A stretch of 36,374 nt of DNA. Source: an uncultured Anaerobutyricum sp. GTDB lineage: Bacteria > Bacillota > Clostridia > Lachnospirales > Lachnospiraceae. Made by a program: the position numbers and the translations under genes. Location: positions 1-36,374 of the forward strand of contig CAKREJ010000008.1 in the NCBI GenBank assembly GCA_934317185.1, read 5' to 3'. A model generated the notes under the pieces. It did not search any database. It was not told the origin of the DNA and was given only the letters and a program-made list of their open reading frames with translations. How positions within the stretch are numbered: the stretch's first letter is position 1; every line of letters begins with the position of its first letter. Below are positions 24,457 through 30,999 of the stretch, one piece after another.

Positions 24457-25032
24457 ATGAAAGAATTAATATTATTAATTATCAGTGCTGCTATTGTTAA
24501 TAACGTAGTTCTGAGTCAGTTTTTAGGATTATGTCCTTTCCTCGGAGTATCAAAAAAGGTAGAGACTGCCGGTGGAATGGGAGCTGCTGTAATTTTTGTT
24601 ATTACGATCGCTTCTTTAGTGACATCATTAATTTACAAGTTTATTCTTGCACCACTTGATTTAACTTACTTACAGACTATCGTATTTATCCTTGTTATTG
24701 CTGCTCTCGTACAGTTTGTAGAGATGTTCTTAAAGAAATCCATGCCTGCATTGTATGAATCTTTAGGAGTATACCTTCCACTGATCACAACAAACTGTGC
24801 TGTGCTTGGTGTAGCTTTAAATTCTGTACAGTATGGATATAATATTTTACAGTCTGTTATTTATGGTTTTGGTATTTCTGTCGGATTTACAATTGCTATT
24901 GTTATTCTGGCCGGAATTCGTGAAAAAATGGAATACAACGACATTCCAGAGTCCTGGCAGGGAATGCCAATCGTAATGGTAACAGCCGGACTTATGTCTA
25001 TTGCATTCTTTGGTTTTTCAGGAATCATTTAA
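24457..25032 (+). CDS. rnfA: Rnf complex subunit A
   Basis: A 191-residue polytopic membrane subunit, homologous to RnfE and in the opposite topology. NNVVLSQFLGLCPFLGVSKK and PLITTNCAVLGVAL hold the two Cys pairs that build the membrane [2Fe-2S] site with RnfE. The length is typical. AAGGGGAAGG precedes the ATG. Confidence 0.95.
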   Translation: MKELILLIISAAIVNNVVLSQFLGLCPFLGVSKKVETAGGMGAAVIFVITIASLVTSLIYKFILAPLDLTYLQTIVFILVIAALVQFVEMFLKKSMPALYESLGVYLPLITTNCAVLGVALNSVQYGYNILQSVIYGFGISVGFTIAIVILAGIREKMEYNDIPESWQGMPIVMVTAGLMSIAFFGFSGII

Positions 25033-25048
25033 TTAGGAGGGAAAGAAA

Positions 25049-25840
25049 ATGAGTATAAGTGGAATTATCCTTGCGGCAGTAGTTGTCGGTGGAACCGGAC
25101 TTGTTATTTCCGTTCTTCTTGGTATTGCTTCCGAGAAATTTAAAGTGCCGGTAGACGAAAAAGAAGTTGCTGTAAGAGAATGTCTTCCAGGTAACAACTG
25201 TGGTGGTTGTGGATTTGCCGGATGTGATGCACTCGCTAAGGCAATTGCGGCCGGAGAAGCTCCTGTTGGTGCCTGTCCTGTAGGTGGACAGCCAGTAGCA
25301 GATAAAATCGCTTCTATTATGGGAGTAGAAGCTGCAGCAGGAGAAAAACAGGTTGCATTTGTAAAATGTGCAGGAACTTGTGATAAAGCAAAATCAAAAT
25401 ACAAATATGCTGGTAATGAAGACTGCGTTTCTGCTATGAGTGTACCTGGTGGTGGACCAAAAGCCTGCAGTTTTGGATGTACTGGCTTTGGAAGCTGTGT
25501 AAAAGCTTGTGACTTTGATGCCATTCATGTAATTAACGGTGTTGCAGTCGTAGATAAAGAAAAATGTGTTGCCTGCGGTAAATGTGTGGCAACCTGTCCG
25601 AAGTCTTTAATTGAGCTTGTTCCATATGCAGCTCCTCATAAAGTACAGTGTAGTTCCAAAGAATTTGGTAAAGCAGTAAAAGAAGTATGTTCTGCAGGTT
25701 GTATCGGCTGTAAGATGTGTACTCGTGTCTGCGAGGCAGATGCGATTACTGTTGAAAATAATATCGCTAAAATTGATTACAGCAAATGTACCGGTTGTGG
25801 AAAATGTGCAGAGAAATGCCCTGCCAAAATTATTCTTTAA
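25049..25840 (+). CDS. rnfB: Rnf complex subunit B (ferredoxin-accepting, multi Fe-S)
   Basis: A 263-residue subunit with an N-terminal membrane helix (about 4-26). A 4Fe-4S domain with C45, C51, C54 and C59 (CLPGNNCGGCGFAGC) follows. The C-terminal region carries ferredoxin-type motifs: CTGFGSCVKACDF, CVACGKCVATCP, CIGCKMCTRVCE and CTGCGKCAEKCP. It accepts electrons from reduced ferredoxin. It is the last gene of the operon, 16 bases after rnfA with GGAGG before the ATG, and is followed by a terminator. The long open frame on the opposite strand inside it is a shadow. Confidence 0.95.
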   Translation: MSISGIILAAVVVGGTGLVISVLLGIASEKFKVPVDEKEVAVRECLPGNNCGGCGFAGCDALAKAIAAGEAPVGACPVGGQPVADKIASIMGVEAAAGEKQVAFVKCAGTCDKAKSKYKYAGNEDCVSAMSVPGGGPKACSFGCTGFGSCVKACDFDAIHVINGVAVVDKEKCVACGKCVATCPKSLIELVPYAAPHKVQCSSKEFGKAVKEVCSAGCIGCKMCTRVCEADAITVENNIAKIDYSKCTGCGKCAEKCPAKIIL

Positions 25841-25966
25841 CAAGTTAAGTAGAACTATCTTTCCTCTAAGTATAAAGAGGAATTACTAAAATCTATTACA
25901 CATCTGATATAAAAATGTTGTATATAGCATAGTATTAACTGTAAGAAATTTAATAAAAACGAAAGA

Positions 25967-26016
25967 AAAGGTGATTTCTTGTAACGAAAATGCAAGGGAA
26001 ATCGCCTTTCTTTTTT
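25967..26016 (+). terminator. Intrinsic terminator after rnfB
   Basis: AAGGTGATTTC pairs with GAAATCGCCTT (one G-U). TTG/CAA continues across a GG bulge, and TTTC plus six T follow at 26011-26016. A weaker hairpin without T-run (TTCCTCT/AGAGGAA) lies at about 25861-25883. Confidence 0.85.
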
Positions 26017-26037
26017 CACATTTATCCTGTATAGTAG

Positions 26038-26066
26038 TTGAGAAAAAAGAATCTGTAGTATACAGA
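26038..26066 (+). promoter_or_regulatory. Predicted promoter with overlapping palindrome, alpha/beta-hydrolase gene
   Basis: TTGAGA (26038-26043), 17-base spacer, TACAGA (26061-26066). The -10 box is the right arm of a perfect palindrome TCTGTA-GTA-TACAGA (26052-26066), a layout expected for a repressor site. The gene start is only 20 bases on. Confidence 0.45.
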
Positions 26067-26085
26067 GAGGACGGGAGGCTTTTGT

Positions 26086-27024
26086 ATGGCTTATCAAAAG
26101 TTTACAGGAACATATCAAAGTTCCGATCGTATAAATAGAATACATTACTATATTTATGAACCGGAAACCGATTTAAGGGCAATCATACAGCTTGTTCATG
26201 ATTTTGGAGATTCCATAGAAAGGAATGAAAACCTGATTCGTTTTTTTACAGATCACGGCATAATGGTATGCGGATGTGACCATATTGGTCATGGTCGTTC
26301 TTCTGTAAAAAAAGACTATGGCTATTTTGGTGAAAAAAATGGCTGGAGTTATTTGATAAAGAATACAAAAAAATTAACACATTACATGAAGAAAGAATAT
26401 CCTGATATCCCATATTTTATATATGGACACGGAATGGGATCACTTATTGTACGAATGGAATGTATTCATGAAAAAAATATTAATGGCATAATACTTTCAG
26501 GAACAATGGGAAAACAAAAATATTGTCGAAGAAATTTATTATTCGCTGCACTTTTAAAAAGAATTCAGGGAGCTGCACATAGAAGTAGCTACTTGCAAAA
26601 AAATATGGAAAAGCATCTAAATCGTCATTTTTTTAAAGAACATGATATTTATTCCTGGGTTGCGGTAGCCAAAGAAGCAAGAAAAGAATATTCCCGCATA
26701 TATTCTGAGCACATTCCGATTACTGTAGCGGCATATGAAGATATTTTAAAAATGCTTGCATTGGTATCCACTAAGAAATGGTACCATTCTGTTAATGTAG
26801 ATATTCCTATTATGCTTATTGGAGGAAGAGAAGATCCTATAGGTAATTTCGGAAAAGGTGTAGAAGAAGTGCATCGTCGATTAGAGGATAGCTGTCATCG
26901 TGTTGAATTACATTTATATGACAAAATGCGTCATAATATCTGTGATGAAGAAAGAAGAAACGATGTCTATACAGATATACTTCAATGGATGAAGCTATAT
27001 ATTAATGAGCCAGATGAATTCTAA
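26086..27024 (+). CDS. Alpha/beta-hydrolase-fold protein lacking the nucleophile Ser
   Basis: A 312-residue protein of the serine-aminopeptidase-S33/monoacylglycerol-lipase-like group. CDHIGHGRS near residues 64-72 and YIYGHGMGSLIVRME near 112-125 match the fold. The nucleophile elbow, normally G-H-S-M-G, reads G114-H-G116-M-G118 (codon GGA at 26431-26433), so the catalytic Ser is absent. The Asp (D250 in GGREDPIG) and His (H283 in KMRHNICDE) are kept. The oxyanion HG motif also reads HD (LVHDFGDS). It should not act as a normal serine hydrolase; a binding or regulatory role, or a neighbouring Ser119, is possible. GGGAGG precedes the ATG. The frame is intact, so it is not a simple pseudogene. 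Confidence 0.82.
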   Translation: MAYQKFTGTYQSSDRINRIHYYIYEPETDLRAIIQLVHDFGDSIERNENLIRFFTDHGIMVCGCDHIGHGRSSVKKDYGYFGEKNGWSYLIKNTKKLTHYMKKEYPDIPYFIYGHGMGSLIVRMECIHEKNINGIILSGTMGKQKYCRRNLLFAALLKRIQGAAHRSSYLQKNMEKHLNRHFFKEHDIYSWVAVAKEARKEYSRIYSEHIPITVAAYEDILKMLALVSTKKWYHSVNVDIPIMLIGGREDPIGNFGKGVEEVHRRLEDSCHRVELHLYDKMRHNICDEERRNDVYTDILQWMKLYINEPDEF

Positions 27025-27076
27025 TTAAAATTTATGATTTTTTATCTCACAATAATTTAATGAATAGTATTATTTT

Positions 27077-27113
27077 AAGAAAGCCCGCATAAATTAAAAA
27101 AAAGGGCTTTTTT
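27077..27113 (+). terminator. Terminator overlapping the ymxH translation start
   Basis: AAAGCCC (27080-27086) pairs with GGGCTTT (27104-27110) and the stem can extend 3 more pairs. The T-run is 27108-27113. The ymxH ATG follows at 27114, and the only SD-like bases (AAAGGG, ending 27106) are in the 3' arm. A second pairing, GCATAAA (27087-27093) with TTTATGC (27111-27117), would involve the start codon. Confidence 0.65.
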
Positions 27114-27365
27114 ATGCGTTTCTGGGAACTTGGGAATAAAGATGTTATCAATTGCAAAAATGGACATCGTTTAGGTCATGTAGGAGATTTGGAAATTGAC
27201 GTATTCAAGTTTTGTATTACTGCTATCTATATTCCTGCAGGAAGCAAATATTGTGGCTGTCTTGGAAAGAAATCAGAGTATCGCATTCCTGTAGGTACAA
27301 TTATACGAATAGGAGTAGATAGCATACTTGTGGATATCGATGAGAAAAAATGTCTTGTAAAATAG
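27114..27365 (+). CDS. YlmC/YmxH-family (PRC-barrel) sporulation protein
   Basis: An 83-residue protein beginning MRFWELGNKDVINCKNGHRLGHVGDLEID, which matches the family start (MRxxELxxKEVINxxxGxRLG). Then come a short link, YIPAG...YCGCLGKKSEYRIPVGTIIRIGVDSILVDID, the second half of the PRC barrel. Members are small and conserved in spore-forming Firmicutes; their exact role is not known to me. The N-terminal match shows that ATG 27114 is the true start, although it abuts the terminator T-run and has only a weak GGG 7 bases upstream. Five cysteines are present, more than I would expect. The nrdR promoter overlaps its last codons. Confidence 0.8.
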   Translation: MRFWELGNKDVINCKNGHRLGHVGDLEIDVFKFCITAIYIPAGSKYCGCLGKKSEYRIPVGTIIRIGVDSILVDIDEKKCLVK

Positions 27366-27383
27366 CAGTTTTTCTGTTATAAT
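27355..27383 (+). promoter_or_regulatory. Predicted sigma-A promoter for nrdR
   Basis: TTGTAA (27355-27360), 17-base spacer, TATAAT (27378-27383). It starts within the last codons of ymxH and lies 55 bases before nrdR. Confidence 0.65.
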
Positions 27384-27437
27384 AACCGGCACGATAAACC
27401 TTGAACGTAGTAGTATAGGAATACTGGAGGATAAGAT

Positions 27438-27926
27438 ATGAAGTGCCCTTTTTGTGGATTGGATAATACCCGTGTAATTGATTCAAGACCTGCAGATGAT
27501 AATTCATCCATACGACGGCGAAGACTTTGTGATGAATGCGGAAAGCGATTTACTACTTATGAGCGAATCGAGATTATACCGCTTACCGTCATCAAAAAAG
27601 ATAAAACGAGAGAACCTTATGACCGTTCTAAGATGATGTCAGGGATTTTACGTGCCTGTCATAAACGTCCGGTTTCTGTTGAACAGATTGAACAGATGGT
27701 CAATAAAATAGAAAACGAACTTTTTAATTTAGAATATAAAGAAATTGAAAGTAAGCAGATTGGTGAAGTTGTCATGGAACAGCTCAAGTCTTTAGAGCAG
27801 GTAGCGTATGTAAGATTTGCTTCTGTTTACCGTGAATTTAAAGATGTAGAAACTTTCATGAATGAACTTAAAAAAATGCTGGATAGCGGAGAAGCCATAC
27901 AGAAAAATAATAATATAAATCATTAA
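27438..27926 (+). CDS. nrdR: Transcriptional repressor NrdR
   Basis: A 162-residue regulator of ribonucleotide reductase genes. The N-terminal zinc ribbon has C3, C6, C31 and C34 (MKCPFCG, LCDECGKRF), with VIDSRPADD and IRRRRLCDEC between them. An ATP-cone (about 49-139) senses ATP/dATP (PLTVIKKDKTREPYDRSKMMSGILRAC). The length is typical. GGAGGA lies 7 bases before the ATG. No nrd genes are in the window. A perfect long terminator follows. Confidence 0.97.
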   Translation: MKCPFCGLDNTRVIDSRPADDNSSIRRRRLCDECGKRFTTYERIEIIPLTVIKKDKTREPYDRSKMMSGILRACHKRPVSVEQIEQMVNKIENELFNLEYKEIESKQIGEVVMEQLKSLEQVAYVRFASVYREFKDVETFMNELKKMLDSGEAIQKNNNINH

Positions 27927-27998
27927 AAAAACATTATATTGCAGATATACCCTATATGCATTTTGCGATTATATCTGCAATATAATGTTTTTTATTTT
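27926..27998 (+). terminator. Perfect 24-bp hairpin terminator after nrdR
   Basis: The arms at 27926-27949 and 27970-27993 are perfectly complementary over 24 bases around a 20-base loop. The left arm begins with A6 and the right arm ends with T6, followed by ATTTTT, so it could work on either strand. Confidence 0.85.
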
Positions 27999-28016
27999 TC
28001 TCTTTTAAAATAGTTA

Positions 28017-28045
28017 TTGCATCTTTTGGAAAAATATGTTATAAA
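28017..28045 (+). promoter_or_regulatory. Predicted sigma-A promoter for comM-dprA
   Basis: TTGCAT (28017-28022), 17-base spacer, TATAAA (28040-28045), 55 bases before the comM ATG and after the nrdR terminator. Confidence 0.6.
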
Positions 28046-28100
28046 ATAATAGATTTACATTATAATGCATTAAAGTAAATGTTTTAAAGGAGGTGCAGAT

Positions 28101-29747
28101 ATGGTTGCAGAAGTTTTCAGTGGAATGATACAGGGAATTGAAGGACAGATTATACAAATTCAAGTAGATATTAGTAATGGGCTCCCCAATTTTTATATGA
28201 TTGGCTATCTATCGAATGAAGTAAAAGAAGCAAGAGAACGTGTACGTACTGCTTTGAACAATATGGACATTCTTCTCCCACCAAAGAGAATTTCTGTAAA
28301 TTTTGCACCTGCGGATTTTCGTAAATATGGAACCTTTTTTGATCTGGGAGTTGCAGTGGCAATTCTTCTTGCTATGAAGCTGATACCAGATACTTATGTT
28401 AAAAATACGCTGTTTATCGGTGAATTATCTTTAAACGGTCAGATTTGTCCGGTTTCCGGAGTTTTGCCAATTACCGTCGCAGGAATGAAAAAAGGAATTA
28501 CTCACTGTATTGTTGCAAATGAGAATGTAGCAGAAGCAGCATATGTAGAACAAATTCAGGCCACAGGCTTTGATAATCTCAAAGACTTGTATTCTTACTT
28601 AAAACATGGCTATGTAATAGATATAGATTCTGGCGAGATCATAGAAACACAAGCTTCAAAAAGTAACTCCCGTAAAAGAAACGATACCCAACAGAAACAG
28701 ATTTTTGAAGTAAATAATGAATCAAAATGCAAACCATCCATACAACAACTTGGTGAATTCTCATCGGAATTTACAAAAATAACCGATTTTTCGGAAGTAA
28801 AAGGACAGGTTATGGCAAAAAGAGCGATGGAAATTGCAGCAGCAGGATATCATAATCTAATATTAGGTGGTCCCCCAGGGGTAGGTAAGTCTATGTTAGC
28901 CTCTTGTATTTCAGGAATTATGCCTCAAATGACGCAGGAAGAGATGATAGATACAACTATCATTTACAGCTCCAAAGGATTATTGAAAAACAGATTTGCT
29001 TTGATAACCAAAAGACCCTTTCGTGCTCCTTCTCTTGCAGTAACACAGGCAGGAATGTTTGGCGGCGGTACCCTCCCAAAACCAGGTGAAATTTCTCTGG
29101 CACATCATGGTGTCTTATTTTTAGATGAATTTCCAGAATATAATCGAGACATAATCGAGATGTTCCGCATTCCACTCGAAAAACATGAAATTACTATTGT
29201 AAGAAAAGAACATACTTTAATATTTCCTGCTGATTTTCTATTTATTGGGGCATTGAATTCCTGCCCTTGCGGATATTATCCTATGGAAAAATGTCACTGT
29301 ACACATAAACAGATTATAAAATATCAGAGTAAGCTTAGCGGTCCTATCCTTGATAGAATGGATTTATTCGTCCGATGCGAAGAAGTAGGTTATGATGTAC
29401 TTACTTCCACCTCTAAGGAAGAAGAATCTGCTGTAATTCAAAAAAGAGTAGAGAACGCCTGGGAGATACAAAAAGCACGTTTTTCAGGAAGCACAACATT
29501 ATTTAACGGTCGTATGACAAGATGGGAAATAGATAAATATTGTAAGTTAGATAAAAAAAGTCAGAAACTTATGAAGAAAGCATTTTCTGTTTTGAATCTT
29601 ACCGGACGATCTTATTATAAAATTTTAAAAGTAGCACGAACCATTGCGGATCTTGATGGAAACAGCGACATAAAAGAACCTCATTTAGAAGAAGCATTAT
29701 ATTTTAGGCAAAAGGAGAAGGGAGGCAGACATTATCATGACAGATAA
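28101..29747 (+). CDS. comM: YifB/ComM-family Mg-chelatase-like AAA+ ATPase
   Basis: A 548-residue protein. The N-terminal S5-like/LonC domain (about 1-170) includes PNFYMIGYLSNEVKEARERV and NFAPADFRKYGTFFDLGVAVAIL. A variable linker (about 172-235) is rich in polar residues and makes the protein some 40 residues longer than the E. coli form. The AAA+ core has Walker A GGPPGVGKS (about 256-264), Walker B GVLFLDEFPEY, and a Cys-rich insert CPCGYYPMEKCHC. ComM is a helicase that drives branch migration during natural transformation in Gram-negative bacteria; YifB in Firmicutes is less studied. It overlaps dprA by 11 bases, which links both to handling of incoming DNA. AAAGGAGG precedes the ATG. 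Confidence 0.93.
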   Translation: MVAEVFSGMIQGIEGQIIQIQVDISNGLPNFYMIGYLSNEVKEARERVRTALNNMDILLPPKRISVNFAPADFRKYGTFFDLGVAVAILLAMKLIPDTYVKNTLFIGELSLNGQICPVSGVLPITVAGMKKGITHCIVANENVAEAAYVEQIQATGFDNLKDLYSYLKHGYVIDIDSGEIIETQASKSNSRKRNDTQQKQIFEVNNESKCKPSIQQLGEFSSEFTKITDFSEVKGQVMAKRAMEIAAAGYHNLILGGPPGVGKSMLASCISGIMPQMTQEEMIDTTIIYSSKGLLKNRFALITKRPFRAPSLAVTQAGMFGGGTLPKPGEISLAHHGVLFLDEFPEYNRDIIEMFRIPLEKHEITIVRKEHTLIFPADFLFIGALNSCPCGYYPMEKCHCTHKQIIKYQSKLSGPILDRMDLFVRCEEVGYDVLTSTSKEEESAVIQKRVENAWEIQKARFSGSTTLFNGRMTRWEIDKYCKLDKKSQKLMKKAFSVLNLTGRSYYKILKVARTIADLDGNSDIKEPHLEEALYFRQKEKGGRHYHDR

Positions 29748-30858
29748 TGATTTTTACTGGTACTGGTTTGCAAATATTCCTGGAATAGGTATTAAAACAC
29801 AAAAAAAGCTTCTTGATCATTTTATGCATCCATCGGTTTTATATAACGCTCCGGAGAATGAAGTAAAAGGTCTTCTTTCTACAAGACAGAGAAATGCATT
29901 TTTTGCATCCAAAAATCAGGAGAGAACAGATGCTTCTATCCGTAAATTAAAAACTCGTAAGGTCTGCTTTTTTCATAAAGAATCTCCTGAATATCCTGAT
30001 TGTTTGAGACAATTATATGATTCCCCCAATCTCCTGTATTATATAGGCAGGCTTCCTGACTTTTCCAAACCTCTTCTTGCGATTGTCGGTTCAAGAAACG
30101 CAACTATATATGGAAGAAACATGGCACATAAATTTGCTGCGGAGTTAGCCAAACAGGGAGTACAGATTGTAAGTGGTTTGGCAGCAGGAGTTGACACTGC
30201 CAGTCATATGGGAGCTTTAGATGTACATGGATATACTTTAGGCGTACTTGGTGGAGGAATTGATACTATTTATCCAATAGAAAACTTTAACCTCTATCAA
30301 AGAATATATGAAACAGGGGGAATACTTTCTGAATATAATATTGGTCTGACACCACAAAAAGGGATGTTCCCCATGAGAAATCGAATTATCAGCGGAATAT
30401 CAGATGGAGTGTTTGTTACAGAAGCAGGTGAAAGAAGTGGTTCATTAATAACTGCTGATCAGGGATTAGAACAGGGAAAAGATATTTTTGCACTTCCAGG
30501 GAGAATTACAGATTCTTTAAGTAAAGGATGTAATTATTTAATCAGTCAGGGAGCAATACTGGTGCGTTCTTCTGAAGATATTGCTGAAGTCATCATAAAA
30601 GAAAAAAACACAGAAAGTAAAAAGAAGCTTATAAATGAAAATCAAGATCCGTTTTCTGATATAGAAAAATTTTTTTCTAAAAATAAAAAAGCACATAAAA
30701 TATATTCTCTTCTCGATGAATCCCGACCGGTAACTTTTGAAAATCTCTTGAAAAACAGTGGTTTTTCTGCTTTTGAACTTGAACATATTTTGATGAATCT
30801 TGAACTTGAAAATATAATTTATCAGCTAGAACAAAATGTATATTTGAGGAAAGCTTAA
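29737..30858 (+). CDS. dprA: DNA-processing protein DprA (Smf)
   Basis: A 373-residue protein that loads RecA on single-stranded DNA during transformation. An N-terminal helix-hairpin-helix segment (IPGIGIKTQKKLLDHF, about 14-30) is followed by the Rossmann-like core. The core has IVGSRNATIYGRNMA, GLAAGVDTASHMGAL, VLGGGIDTIYPIEN and MRNRIISGISDGVFVTEAGERSGSLITADQ, all DprA signatures. The C-terminal winged-helix region (about 310-373) is divergent. GGGAGG lies 11 bases before the ATG, within the end of comM. No other competence genes are in the window. Confidence 0.96.
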   Translation: MTDNDFYWYWFANIPGIGIKTQKKLLDHFMHPSVLYNAPENEVKGLLSTRQRNAFFASKNQERTDASIRKLKTRKVCFFHKESPEYPDCLRQLYDSPNLLYYIGRLPDFSKPLLAIVGSRNATIYGRNMAHKFAAELAKQGVQIVSGLAAGVDTASHMGALDVHGYTLGVLGGGIDTIYPIENFNLYQRIYETGGILSEYNIGLTPQKGMFPMRNRIISGISDGVFVTEAGERSGSLITADQGLEQGKDIFALPGRITDSLSKGCNYLISQGAILVRSSEDIAEVIIKEKNTESKKKLINENQDPFSDIEKFFSKNKKAHKIYSLLDESRPVTFENLLKNSGFSAFELEHILMNLELENIIYQLEQNVYLRKA

Positions 30859-30927
30859 TATTTTCTGCTTGCGTGGCAAAACGAAATAGTGTATGATGTA
30901 TAATTGTTTTATAAAAGAGTATATTTA

Positions 30928-30972
30928 TTGTATATTTTTCTGGTGATAAAATACAATAAATTGCAATATAAT
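30928..30972 (+). promoter_or_regulatory. Predicted topA promoter region
   Basis: TTGTAT (30928-30933), 18-base spacer, TACAAT (30952-30957). A second -10-like TATAAT is at 30967-30972 with a poor -35. Both precede the topA start by less than 50 bases. Confidence 0.45.
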
Positions 30973-30999
30973 ATTTAAAAGTTAGGAGTGTTTTGGGGA

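Noticed and set aside
25033..25524. 163-codon open frame on the - strand opposite rnfB
   Set aside because: It is antisense to a certain gene, has Pro/Ala-rich composition as expected from reading Cys/Gly codons backwards, and resembles no family.
27077..27117. H-type pseudoknot from the two overlapping stems before ymxH
   Set aside because: Both connecting loops would have zero bases, which is sterically unlikely for two 7-bp helices; competing hairpins are the better reading.
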